Shown here in pieces: positions 54,956 to 63,988 of a DNA stretch of 64,000 nucleotides. Source of the DNA: Rouxiella badensis (GTDB taxonomy: Bacteria; Pseudomonadota; Gammaproteobacteria; Enterobacterales; Enterobacteriaceae); contig CP114060.1 in the NCBI GenBank assembly GCA_026967495.1, positions 930,001-994,000 of the forward strand. The letters run 5' to 3'. Each line of letters opens with the position of its first letter. Position 1 is the stretch's first letter. The position numbers were made by a program, and so were the translations under genes. The notes beneath the pieces were generated by a model. The model did not search any database. It was not told the DNA's origin and saw only the letters and a list, made by a program, of their open reading frames with translations.

Positions 54956-55534
54956 ATGCAGCCAGCGGCAGTACCTGTCCTTAACACCGAACGTTTAATC
55001 CTCCAGCCATTGTCTCCCGAAGACGCACCGGTTATTCAGCGCGTCTTTCCGCACTGGGAAATTGTGCAGTATCTGGCGGCCGCCGTTCCCTGGCCATTCC
55101 CCGATAACGGCGCGCACAATTACGTCAATAACGTGGCGCTGGCCGCGGTTGCCGCCGGTACCGGCTGGTTCTGGACGCTGCGCCACAAGGATTCGCCTTC
55201 GGAGTTGCTTGGCGTTATTTGCCTGACCGATGCCGAAGACAATAATCGCGGGTTCTGGCTGCGCCCGGAATGGCAAAGGCAGGGAATCATGGCTGAGGCC
55301 AGTATGGCGGTCACCGATTTCTGGTTTAATACTTTGAATCGCGAGGTGCTGCGTGCGCCTAAGGCCAGCCTGAATCGGGCCTCAAAACGAATTTCCGAGT
55401 CTAGCGGCATGCGGCTGTTACGGGTTGAGAAAAAGGCTTACGTCGGCGGTGAGATGGACTCCGAGCTGTGGGAAATCACCCGCGATGAGTGGAACGCGCT
55501 GCATCAAAAAAATAATTTAAAAATGAGCGAATAA
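54956..55534 (+). CDS. GNAT family N-acetyltransferase (RimJ/RimL type)
   Basis: 192 aa. N-terminal LNTERLILQPLSPEDAPVI and central GFWLRPEWQRQGIMAEASMA (acetyl-CoA loop Q-R-Q-G-I-M) place it with the Acetyltransf_3 group that modifies ribosomal protein N-termini, antibiotics or small amines. LNRASKRISESSGM is the usual following helix. Start follows AAAAGGAG. It lies 45 nt after the SDR gene and may be cotranscribed. Substrate unknown. Confidence 0.82.
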   Translation: MQPAAVPVLNTERLILQPLSPEDAPVIQRVFPHWEIVQYLAAAVPWPFPDNGAHNYVNNVALAAVAAGTGWFWTLRHKDSPSELLGVICLTDAEDNNRGFWLRPEWQRQGIMAEASMAVTDFWFNTLNREVLRAPKASLNRASKRISESSGMRLLRVEKKAYVGGEMDSELWEITRDEWNALHQKNNLKMSE

Positions 55535-55584
55535 ATTTCCGTGCCTGGGTGTTTACTCCGATATCGAACATCTGGGGCACGACT

Positions 55585-56157
55585 ATGAAAAATAACCCTC
55601 TTTCTCCTTCGCGTAAACGCTATGACCATCTGACCCTATTGCTGCACTGGCTGACCGCCTGGATGGTGATTTTTCTTTTTGCCAGCGCCCATATCTGGGA
55701 GGTCCTTGAGCGAGGCACACCGCTGCGAAAAGCGTTGCAGTCGCTGCATATCTCAACCGGTATTCTGCTGGCGATGGTGATAGTCTGGCGTCTGCTGTGG
55801 CGGATAACGCATCCTGCCCGACTCGACGCTATTCCGATGCCGACTGCGATGTTGCTGTTATCTAAGCTCACGCATTGGGCGCTCTACGCCCTCCTGCTGG
55901 CGCAAATTAGCCTCGGTTTTCTCTTTCGCTGGGCGCAGGGCGAGCCTTTTTACTTCTTCTCGGTATTTCCTATCCCTGACGTTTTTGGTATCGACTCGTC
56001 GCTGCGACGTACCTTCGGCATGCTGCACAATAATGTTGCCTGGGCGCTGATCGTGCTGGCCGGTTTACACGCTCTTGCCGCGTTATTTCATCATTACGTG
56101 CTGCGTGACGGGACGTTACGGCGAATGCTCTCTTCGACAGACAAAGAGGCCCCCTGA
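55585..56157 (+). CDS. cytochrome b561 family protein
   Basis: 190-aa inner-membrane di-heme cytochrome with four helices. Heme-ligating histidines are expected in LLLHWLTAW (helix 1), QSLHISTGIL (helix 2), LHNNVAW (helix 3) and LAGLHALAALFHHYV (helix 4). Such proteins pass electrons between quinol and small redox partners; E. coli CybB oxidises superoxide to feed ubiquinone. Start ATG 55585 puts a short basic tail before helix 1. It stands alone 121 nt before the ECF sigma gene. Confidence 0.87.
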   Translation: MKNNPLSPSRKRYDHLTLLLHWLTAWMVIFLFASAHIWEVLERGTPLRKALQSLHISTGILLAMVIVWRLLWRITHPARLDAIPMPTAMLLLSKLTHWALYALLLAQISLGFLFRWAQGEPFYFFSVFPIPDVFGIDSSLRRTFGMLHNNVAWALIVLAGLHALAALFHHYVLRDGTLRRMLSSTDKEAP

Positions 56158-56278
56158 AGCAACGCATTGCCCTGCTATTATCAATAAGAGGTCGCTCTCG
56201 ACGGTCGCTGTACCAATATTCAGGAATTTTTCGAGGAAGCCTATATGATTAAAGCACGACCTGAATCCTGATGATTTA

Positions 56279-56809
56279 ATGGCAAAAAACTAAGGCGGAT
56301 AAAATTACCTCCCTAATCTGCGTAATGAGCTGAGTCTTTGTCTGGCGCGTTTATGGCGTTACGCCATGGTGTTGTCAAAAAAACGTGACGTTGCAGATGA
56401 CCTTGTGCAGGCTACCTGCGTGCGTGCGCTTGAACGTGCCCAGCAGATTAAAGAAGGTTCGCCGATCGATCGCTGGTTTTTCTCCATTTTGCATTCAATC
56501 TGGATCAACGAAGTCCGTGCGCAGCAAGTCAGACGCGGTCAAGGCTTCGTTGATATTGACGAACTCAATGCCACCCCCGTCGAGTTCGACAATCAGCGCC
56601 AGGCCAATCAGGTAATGCAGCGCGTCAATCAGCTGCCCGAAGCGCAGCGTAATGCGGTGTTTTTGGTTTATGTTGAAGGCTTTACTTATCAGGAAGCTGC
56701 GCAAACGCTCGACGTGCCTGTCGGGACCATCATGAGCCGCCTCGCCAGTGCCCGACTGACGCTGGCAGGAAAATCGGCGGCGGCTTCTCACCGGGGGAGA
56801 ACATCATGA
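56279..56809 (+). CDS. ECF RNA polymerase sigma factor (probable frame breaks near start)
   Basis: 176 aa after repair. Region 2: NLRNELSLCLARLWRYAMVL, DVADDLVQATCVRALERA and SPIDRWFFSILHSIWINEVR; region 4: QLPEAQRNAVFLVYVEGFTY and AAQTLDVPVGTIMSRLASAR. The intact frame begins only at 56366, inside region 2; adding one A in A6 56284-56289 and removing one C in 56311-56313 yields a continuous protein from ATG 56279, which is an inference. The stop overlaps the anti-sigma start as ATGA. Target promoters unknown; the following dehydrogenase operon is a candidate. Confidence 0.82.
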
Positions 56810-57596
56810 CCGATAATCTTTCTCTTTTTCTAATGACGACACGCTGCTGGTGGCCTATTTAGACAACGAGCTAAAGGGCGACCAGCGACGCGCCCTCGAA
56901 AAACGTTTGCAGCATGATGAGGCTTTGTCTACCCGCTTGTCCCAGCTTGAGCAGACCCAGTTCGATTTTGGCGCAGCATTCTCGCCAATGCTGGACCAGG
57001 CTCCCGTCGCCGAGATACAGAGCCGGCTCGACAAACTGGCGTATATTCCTACGGCGGAAGCGACCAAGGTTGGCTTAAGCCGCCGCAGCCTGCTGGCGGC
57101 CGCGCTGAGTTTCCTGATGATTGGCGCAGGAGTGGGGCGTTTCGTTCTTTCCCCGACCCTGACTCTGCTGACCAGAGCTGGCGCGATCGGGTTGCTCAAT
57201 ATATGTCGCTCTACACCGCCGATACGCTGGCCGACGTCTCGGACTCTCCCGCCCTGCAACAGCAGGAGTTGAACCGCGTAGCGAAAGAGGTGGGCATTGC
57301 TTTGAAGACGCCCCAGTTAAAGATAACCGGAGCACAGCTTAAAAATGCCCGCATCCTGCGTTATGACGACTACAACATTGCGCAAATTTCCTGGTTGGAC
57401 GAGAAATATGGTCCACTCGCGTTATGCATAACGCCAAACTCCCGCGCGGGCGCTCAGGCGCAGATCGCGGAAAAACGTCTGGGGATGAACGTGGTGTATT
57501 GGCGTCGCGAGGGGTACAACTTTATGTTAATTGGTCGAGTCTCCCGAGCGAGATATTCAGCAGCAGGGCGTCGAGTTATTAAATAATATTTCATGA
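56806..57596 (+). CDS. membrane-anchored anti-sigma factor (three frame breaks)
   Basis: 263 aa after three single-base repairs (T5 56825-56829 plus one, C4 57151-57154 plus one, about 57536 minus one); the total is then divisible by three. N-terminal sigma-binding segment LVAYLDNELKGDQRRALEKR, a single membrane helix LLAAALSFLMIGAGVGRFVL near residue 90, and a periplasmic domain with QYMSLYTADTLADVSD, ARILRYDDYNIAQISW and MNVVYWRREGYNFMLIG. It is translationally coupled to the sigma gene. Such proteins hold the sigma factor until an envelope signal arrives. No ZAS cysteine/histidine motif is visible. Confidence 0.78.
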
Positions 57597-57979
57597 TATG
57601 AAAATGGATGTGAAAAAAATAATCATCAACAATGTAATGAACCTATTGGTTCGATATTTGAATGCCGTTAGGGGTACTAAAAATAATACCTAAGATTATT
57701 TTTATTAGAACGTAATTTCAAAAAATAAATTATCCGATAAATAATGTATGTAAAATTATTGTTATGAATTTGTTTAAACAATTCAATGAAGTTTGTTACA
57801 TATAATCATGATTTTGTTACATTTAACGCCGTAATAATGAGCCGATAACTGTGACTCCCATCACAAATCCCCCTATGATGAATCCGGGCATGCGTTCTGC
57901 ATCAACCCACACACCCATCGTGCGTTTAATTTTTTCCTATTCAATGTCATGCAAACAGGGTTTTGCTTTAGGGAACAAT
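57597..57979. other. AT-rich promoter region of the fdhSCL operon
   Basis: 383 nt, very AT-rich from 57600 to 57840, with no convincing coding frame except an unlikely N-terminal extension of fdhS. It should contain the operon promoter; I could not recognise an ECF-type -35/-10 pair with certainty. AGGGAA at 57970 serves as ribosome site. Confidence 0.5.
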
Positions 57980-58552
57980 GTGAAAAAAAACAATAATTCA
58001 GAGGATAACTCTGAACTGAGCAGCAACGGTCGTTCACGACGAAATTTAATTTCCCGTTCCGGCACATTAATCGCCAGCTTTGCTTTAGTCTCCGGCGGAT
58101 TAACCTCCACCCCGGCATTAGCGGCCAACTCAAATAACGATTCTGCCGATTTCGATGGCTTTATTCGTCTGTCGCGTTTACTCACAGGACATAATAGTCT
58201 GGATATTCAGCTGGGCGAGCGTCTTTATTCCGCACTTTGCCAGAAAAATACCCAATTCGCCGGTGAGGTAAAACAGCTCAGTGAATTCGTGAAGCAAAAT
58301 AATATTCCCGATGTGGAAACGCTGGACGAAAAATTAAAACAACAGCCTTTGCATGATCCTATGATGACAATTATCAAGGCCTGGTACAGCGGGGTTATCG
58401 GTTCCGGATATCACGCTACGGTCTATGGTTATCAGCAGGCGCTAATGTATCAGATCCCCCGCGATGGCATGGTTATTCCGACCTATGCTCACAACGGCCC
58501 TGACTATTGGGTGGCGAATCCGCCTCCGGTTGATCGACTGCTGACGTTCTAA
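57980..58552 (+). CDS. fructose dehydrogenase-type small subunit (FdhS), Tat-exported
   Basis: 190 aa from the GTG at 57980, preceded by AGGGAA; the open frame extends upstream but without conservation. A Tat signal NGRSRRNLISRSGTLIASF precedes the cleavage near ALAAN. The mature small subunit ends YQQALMYQIPRDGMVIPTYA and PDYWVANPPPVDRL, matching gamma subunits of membrane FAD sugar dehydrogenases (gluconate 2-DH subunit 3 / sorbitol DH family). It is needed to fold and export the leaderless catalytic subunit. First gene of an S-C-L operon, the order of Gluconobacter fructose dehydrogenase. Confidence 0.82.
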   Translation: MKKNNNSEDNSELSSNGRSRRNLISRSGTLIASFALVSGGLTSTPALAANSNNDSADFDGFIRLSRLLTGHNSLDIQLGERLYSALCQKNTQFAGEVKQLSEFVKQNNIPDVETLDEKLKQQPLHDPMMTIIKAWYSGVIGSGYHATVYGYQQALMYQIPRDGMVIPTYAHNGPDYWVANPPPVDRLLTF

Positions 58553-58719
58553 AACCCCAGGCGCTAGCCTGAGCAGGTTTGTTTGACCGGCGTTCATTCT
58601 CCGGCAGCACGAGATAACGATAAACGTCATTTTCACGTCTGAAGGTTTTTTCTCCCGGAAAAAGCCCGCGGCTTTCTATGGCCAAAATTCAGCGCGCGTA
58701 TTTATAAAATGAAAAGATT

Positions 58720-60216
58720 ATGGAGAGCAGGTCCTTGCCAACAAATTACTCACTAACCCGAAAAATGCCGTTCAGGCGAGCCTTCTATTTTGCGGGCATT
58801 GCCGCAGCGGCCCTAATGGGGTCTGCGGTGTCGCACGCCGCAGAAAGTCTGCCGTTGGCCGCGCCTTCCGACCACCAGACCGGCGCTGACCTCATCGCTC
58901 GTGGTCAATATTTGGCGATTGCCGCCGACTGCGCGGCCTGCCATACCGATCCCAGCAGTAAGAAAGTGTTTGCGGGTGGTTACGCGATTCACTCGCCGAT
59001 GGGGATCATTTATTCGTCCAATATTACGCCCTCAAAAGGGTTCGGTATTGGAAACTATACGGAAAAGCAATTTTCCGATGCCGTGCGTCAGGGGATTCGC
59101 GCAGACGGGAGTCATCTTTACCCGGCGATGCCTTATCCGTCCTACGCTGGCTTGACCGATGCCGATATCCACGCGCTTTATGCCTACTTTATGCATGGCG
59201 TAAAACCGATTGATGAAAAGCCGCAGCAGACCAAGCTGAGTTTCCCATTCAACCTGCGTTTCTCCATGGCGGGATGGAATCTGCTGTTCCTGCACAACAA
59301 GCCGTTTACCCCTGTGGAGTCTGAGGATGCCACCTGGAATCGCGGAAAATACCTGGTCGATAACGTCGAGCACTGTAGCGAATGCCACACCCCGCGCAAT
59401 GCGCTGATGGCGCTTCAGGGCGGAAATGCACTGTACACCGGTGCCATGCTGGGCAGCTGGCATGCGCCAAATCTGACCAGCGATGCGGTGAGTGGCCTCG
59501 GTGGCTGGAGCGATAAAGATCTGGCGCAGTACCTGCAAACTGGGCACGTCAACGGCAAGGCTCAGGCTGCCGGGCCTATGGCCGAAGCGGTGACCAACAG
59601 CCTGCAATATCTGCATGACGATGATATCAAAGCGATCATTGCTTACCTGCGCACCCTGCCTCCGGTTCGTGACCCGTCACAGACCCAAGCAGCGTCGGAA
59701 TTTGGTACCGGTTCCAACTCTGACACCGCGACGCGAGGCATTCATCCGATCTCCAAGTTCCTTTCTGCCGAGGCTTCGGGACAAACCCTGTACGACGCCA
59801 GCTGTTCCAGCTGTCATCAGCCGGACGGTAAAGGCACGCATGACGGTTTCTATCCTTCGCTGGTGCACAACACTACGCTGGGCGGCGACTCACCGGACAA
59901 TCTGGTATCGACCATCCTGTTTGGCGTACAGCGCACGGTCAACGGGAAATCCGTACTGATGCCAGCATTCGGCCCGTATTCGGACGTGCAGGCGCTTAGT
60001 GACAAGCAGGTCGCGACGCTAAGTAATTATCTGTTCAAGCAGTATGGCAATCCGCAGCTGTCCGTGACCGAAGAGGACGTGAAAACTATTCGTCAAGGTG
60101 GAGCGACGCCGCTCATTGCACGCGTGGCCGGTCCAGCAACCCTTGCGGGTGGTGTGATTGTCGTGATTTTGGTTGTGCTGCTCGCCGTGTGGCGTCTGCG
60201 CCGCAAACGCCGCTAA
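58720..60216 (+). CDS. fructose dehydrogenase-type triheme cytochrome c subunit (FdhC)
   Basis: Up to 498 aa. Signal peptide FYFAGIAAAALMGSAVSHA; three c-type heme motifs CAACH (71-75), CSECH (219-223) and CSSCH (362-366); a C-terminal membrane helix (about 470-490) followed by RLRRKRR. The blocks GGYAIHSPMGIIYSSNITPS and SWHAPNLTSDAVSG match cytochrome subunits of acetic acid bacterial alcohol, gluconate and fructose dehydrogenases. It passes electrons to ubiquinone. Starts possible at ATG 58720, TTG 58735 (best ribosome site GGAG) or ATG 58765. Confidence 0.88.
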   Translation: MESRSLPTNYSLTRKMPFRRAFYFAGIAAAALMGSAVSHAAESLPLAAPSDHQTGADLIARGQYLAIAADCAACHTDPSSKKVFAGGYAIHSPMGIIYSSNITPSKGFGIGNYTEKQFSDAVRQGIRADGSHLYPAMPYPSYAGLTDADIHALYAYFMHGVKPIDEKPQQTKLSFPFNLRFSMAGWNLLFLHNKPFTPVESEDATWNRGKYLVDNVEHCSECHTPRNALMALQGGNALYTGAMLGSWHAPNLTSDAVSGLGGWSDKDLAQYLQTGHVNGKAQAAGPMAEAVTNSLQYLHDDDIKAIIAYLRTLPPVRDPSQTQAASEFGTGSNSDTATRGIHPISKFLSAEASGQTLYDASCSSCHQPDGKGTHDGFYPSLVHNTTLGGDSPDNLVSTILFGVQRTVNGKSVLMPAFGPYSDVQALSDKQVATLSNYLFKQYGNPQLSVTEEDVKTIRQGGATPLIARVAGPATLAGGVIVVILVVLLAVWRLRRKRR

Positions 60217-60281
60217 GCGCGACGTGTATCGAATGATTATCGCGCGCAGCAGGGCGCCTACAAAAATTTTAGAGGTTAAAA

Positions 60282-61913
60282 ATGTCTAATGAATTGAGTG
60301 CAGACGTCGTCGTGATTGGTGCCGGGATTTGCGGTGGTTTCGTGGCGCAAGAATTGGCACAGGCCGGATTATCGGTACTGGTGCTAGAGGCAGGGCCGCG
60401 TTGGGAGCGTGCTCAGGTCGTTGAAAATTGGCGTAATATGCCGCCGGTGAATAAATCCGAGTCTGATTATGCGACGCCTTATCCGGCATCGCCTTGGGCG
60501 GTTCATCCACAGCTACACCCTTACAACGAGTATCCGCAGGTTGATGGTCCAGACGCCTCTGCCTACCGTCAGGGGTGGTGCGCGGCGTTGGCGGTACCAC
60601 CTGGCACTGGGCCGCCTCGACCTGGCGTTTTCTGCCGCATGACCTCCAGTTGTACAGCACCTATGGCGTAGGCCGCGACTGGGCGGTGACCTATGACGAG
60701 CTAGAGGATTATTACTACCGCGCGGAGGTGGCGATGGGGGTCAACGGGCCGAATGACACCACGCTGAAATACGTTGCGCCGCGTAAGCAGCCATTCCCGA
60801 TGGAACCGATGCCTTATGGACCCGCTGACCGCCGGTTCACCGAGGTGGTCGCCAAGGCGGGTTACGAAAATACGCCGGTCCCTCAGGCGCGTAACAGCCG
60901 CCCTTACAACGGACGCCCTCAGTGCTGCGGCAACAACAACTGCATGCCGATATGCCCCATTGGCGCAATGTTTAACGGTATCCATGCCATTGTAAAAGCA
61001 GAAGAATATGGCGCTAAAATTATCTCTAATGCGGTTGTTTACAGCATGGAAACCAACACCTCCAACGAGATTGTGGCGGTTAATTTCTACGATCCGGACA
61101 AGAAGTCGACCCGTGTGACCGGCAAAACCTTCGTGCTGGCGGGCAATGGTATCGAGTCGCCCAAGCTGCTGCTGCTGGCTGCCAACGATCGTAACCCGAA
61201 CGGCATTGCCAACAGCTCGGGCCATGTCGGTCGCAATATGATGGACCATCCGGGCATTTTGATGAGCTTCCAGGCGGCAGAACCTATCTGGACCGGCGGC
61301 GGTTCCGTGCAGATGAGACTCGATTACCAACTTCCGCGACGGTGATTTCCGTCGCGATCGTTCCGCTATTCAGATCGGCATGAACAACACCTCACAGAAC
61401 CATAAGGCGGGGGTCAAGGCTCTACAAATGGGGCTGGTGGGTAAAAAGCTGGACGAAGAAATTCGCCGCCGTGCGGCCTGCGGTATGGATATCTATGTGA
61501 ACCACGATATTTTGGCCAACCCGGATAACCGCCTGCGCCTTAGCACCACCAAAAAAGATGGGCTGGGGATCCCGTATCCGCATATTACTTATGACGTGGG
61601 TGACTATGTGCGCCGCGCTGAACCAAGCTCTCGCCAACACCTGCAACAGATTGCCGAGCTGTTTGGCGCGACAGAAATTGAGTCCACGCCTTATTTCAAC
61701 CCAAACAACCACATTATGGGCGGCACTATCATGGGCCATGACCCGAAAGATTCGGTCGTAGACGGTTGGATGCGGACCCATGACCACCGAAATTTGTTTA
61801 TCGCTTCGGGCGGCGCGATGGCGTCTGCGGGCACGGTCAACTCAACCTTGAGTATGGTGGCACTTTCTCTGCGTGCGGTTGACGCTATCAAGAAAGACAT
61901 GCTTCACGCTTGA
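60282..61913 (+). CDS. fructose dehydrogenase-type FAD catalytic subunit (FdhL, GMC family; two frame breaks)
   Basis: 543 aa when repaired; the Gluconobacter FdhL is 544. FAD motif VVVIGAGICGGFVAQELAQA, GGTTWHWAASTWRF, the Cys-rich segment RPQCCGNNNCMPICPIGAM that binds an iron-sulfur cluster in this family, QARNSRPYNG, GRNMMDHPGI, and C-terminal active-site His/Asn in PNNHIMGGTIMG and SAGTVNSTLSM. A G is missing at G4 60572-60575 and an A is extra at 61318; repaired, VQMSSITNFRDGDF appears, the FDH sequence. Expected reaction: D-fructose to 5-keto-D-fructose in the periplasm. Gluconate, 2-ketogluconate or sorbitol remain possible. Confidence 0.83.
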
Positions 61914-62359
61914 TTTATCGGTGTAAATTGCAACTGGGGCATTCAGTCCCCCGTTGCTTAATCATTCTGTGCGGTTTTTAATCACCGCACTTTTTTAATT
62001 CTTACTAATGTTCACATTTTAATCGCCAAAATCCCCTTTTTTATTTCGTCTTTTAATTCAACTTATTGCGGATTTTTGTCCTGTTTTCGGAAACGTTTTA
62101 CGTGAATAACTGGTTAATTTTTTCCCATAACTATGCCATTATCATAATATTTGAATTATTAAATTTATTATCGCGTAAGTGGCAAAAATGTTATGTTAGT
62201 TACGTAGATTGGTATTTTTTGTTAAAAATAACCACTAGATTAGTGTGGAAAACACTGGCCGCTTTTGAATACTCCCGGTATTGAGAAGAGACGAAGCCGC
62301 CTTGGTCACAAGGAACGTTGGGTTTTTCACCTGCTTTAGCTAAAAGTGAGAAGTGAATC
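61914..62359. other. intergenic region between fdhL and mqo
   Basis: 446 nt, AT-rich, with the fdhSCL terminator at 61969-61996 and the mqo promoter region. The open frame 62066-62284 looks like chance AT-rich reading. Just before mqo, AGTGAGAAGTGA supplies a loose ribosome site. Confidence 0.55.
61969..61996 (+). terminator. rho-independent terminator of fdhSCL
   Basis: 7-bp stem GTGCGGT / ACCGCAC with an 8-nt loop and a T6 tract, 56 nt past fdhL. Confidence 0.87.
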
Positions 62360-63988
62360 ATGAAAAATCGACTATCCAGTGCTCTAGGCATGGGCCTGAT
62401 GGCGCTGTCTAAACACGCGGCAGCGGCGGAAAATAAAATCGTTGATGTTGTCCTGATCGGTGGCGGAATTATGAGCGCGACCTTAGGCACGTATCTCCAG
62501 GAACTGGAGCCTGACTGGTCGATTAATATGTATGAGCGACTGGACAGCGTGGCTGACGAAAGTTCCAACGGATGGAATAACGCCGGTACAGGCCACTCGG
62601 CGCTGGCCGAGATGAACTATACCCCTGAGAAAGCCGACGGTTCGGTTGAAATCGCCAAGGCGGTTGAGATTAACGAGGCCTTCCAGATTTCTCGACAGTT
62701 CTGGTCCTATCAGGTCGAGAAGAAAGTGCTCGGTGAACCCCGCTCGTTCATCACCAGCGTGCCGCACATGAGCTTCGTCTGGGGCGAGAAAAACGTCGAA
62801 TTCCTGCGTAAACGCCATGCGGCGCTGCAAACCAGCACGCTGTTCCGCGGCATGGAATTCTCGGAAGACCGCGCACAGATCGAAAAATGGATCCCGCTGG
62901 TGCTGGAAGGCCGCGACCCTAAAGAGAAAGTGGCGGCGACCCGCATCGAAAGCGGCACCGACGTCAACTTTGGCGCAATCACCCATCAGTTGGTTGAATC
63001 TCTGCGTAAAAAACCAAACTTCAGCCTGAATCTCGGCCATGAAGTTAAGAACATTAAACGTAATGCGGATAAAACCTGGACCGTGACCTTCTCAAAGAAA
63101 GGTGGCCGCGAACACAGCGTAACAACCCGCTTTATCTTTATCGGTGCCGGTGGTGCGTCCCTGACGCTGCTGCAAAAATCAGGTATTCCAGAGGCTTCAC
63201 GCTACGGCGGCTTCCCGGTCGGCGGCGAGTTCCTGGTGACCGATAACCCAGAAATCGTTAAACGCCATCAGGCCAAGGTTTACGGCAAGGCGTCCGTGGG
63301 CGCACCGCCAATGTCGGTGCCGCACCTGGATACCCGCGTGCTCGACGGCAAAAAAGTCTTGCTGTTCGGACCTTTCGCCACCTTCTCGAGCAAGTTCCTG
63401 AAAAATGGCTCGCTCTGGGATCTCTTTGGCACCGTTAACCTGCACAACATCTTCCCGATGGTGCGCGTTGGCCTCGACAACTTTGATCTGGTCAAATACC
63501 TGATTAATCAGGTGATGCTGACCGAAGAACAGCGTCTGGCTGCGCTGAAAGAGTATTTCCCGGATGCCAAAAAACAGGACTGGCGTCTCGTGGTTGCCGG
63601 TCAACGGGTGCAGATTATCGAGAAAGATGGCAAGCAGGGCGGTGTACTACGCCTCGGTACTGAAGTTGTCACCTCGCAGGACGGCTCGATTGCCGCACTG
63701 CTTGGCGCTTCACCGGGTGCTTCTACCGCTGCGCCAATCATGCTTGAGCTGATGGAGCGTGTCTTTAAAGACAAAGTGGCGACGTCAGAATGGCAGAGCA
63801 AGCTTAAAGAGATGATCCCTTCTTACGGCCAGAAGCTGAATGGTAACGTTGAGTTGGCGAAGCGTGAAATGGATCGCACCAGTCGCGTTCTGCAGTTGGA
63901 AATCGAAGCGGTTAAACCTGCCGTTGTCGTTCAGCCTGTGGTTCACGTGCAGGAAGAAGAGGCAGAGCAGGAAGAATTCACCTCCTAA
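62360..63988 (+). CDS. mqo: malate:quinone oxidoreductase
   Basis: 542 aa (E. coli Mqo 548). FAD-dependent peripheral membrane enzyme oxidising malate to oxaloacetate and reducing quinone. Rossmann motif VVLIGGGIMSATLGTYLQEL near residue 30, then ESSNGWNNAGTGHSALAEMN, SVPHMSFVWGEKNVEFL, PPMSVPHLDTRVLDGKKVLL and ALLGASPGASTAAPIML, all Mqo marks. As in E. coli there is a hydrophobic, signal-like N-terminus (LSSALGMGLMALSKHAAAA). The C-terminal tail is acidic (EEEAEQEEF). Single gene, 443 nt after the dehydrogenase operon. Confidence 0.95.
   Translation: MKNRLSSALGMGLMALSKHAAAAENKIVDVVLIGGGIMSATLGTYLQELEPDWSINMYERLDSVADESSNGWNNAGTGHSALAEMNYTPEKADGSVEIAKAVEINEAFQISRQFWSYQVEKKVLGEPRSFITSVPHMSFVWGEKNVEFLRKRHAALQTSTLFRGMEFSEDRAQIEKWIPLVLEGRDPKEKVAATRIESGTDVNFGAITHQLVESLRKKPNFSLNLGHEVKNIKRNADKTWTVTFSKKGGREHSVTTRFIFIGAGGASLTLLQKSGIPEASRYGGFPVGGEFLVTDNPEIVKRHQAKVYGKASVGAPPMSVPHLDTRVLDGKKVLLFGPFATFSSKFLKNGSLWDLFGTVNLHNIFPMVRVGLDNFDLVKYLINQVMLTEEQRLAALKEYFPDAKKQDWRLVVAGQRVQIIEKDGKQGGVLRLGTEVVTSQDGSIAALLGASPGASTAAPIMLELMERVFKDKVATSEWQSKLKEMIPSYGQKLNGNVELAKREMDRTSRVLQLEIEAVKPAVVVQPVVHVQEEEAEQEEFTS

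Noticed and set aside
57980..61913. Calling the operon gluconate 2-dehydrogenase
   Set aside because: Subunit families overlap, but gene order S-C-L, catalytic subunit length and several segments fit fructose dehydrogenase better; kept as an alternative in the entries.
62066..62284. 72-codon open frame before mqo
   Set aside because: AT-rich chance reading frame with Phe/Leu/Ile runs and no start signal.
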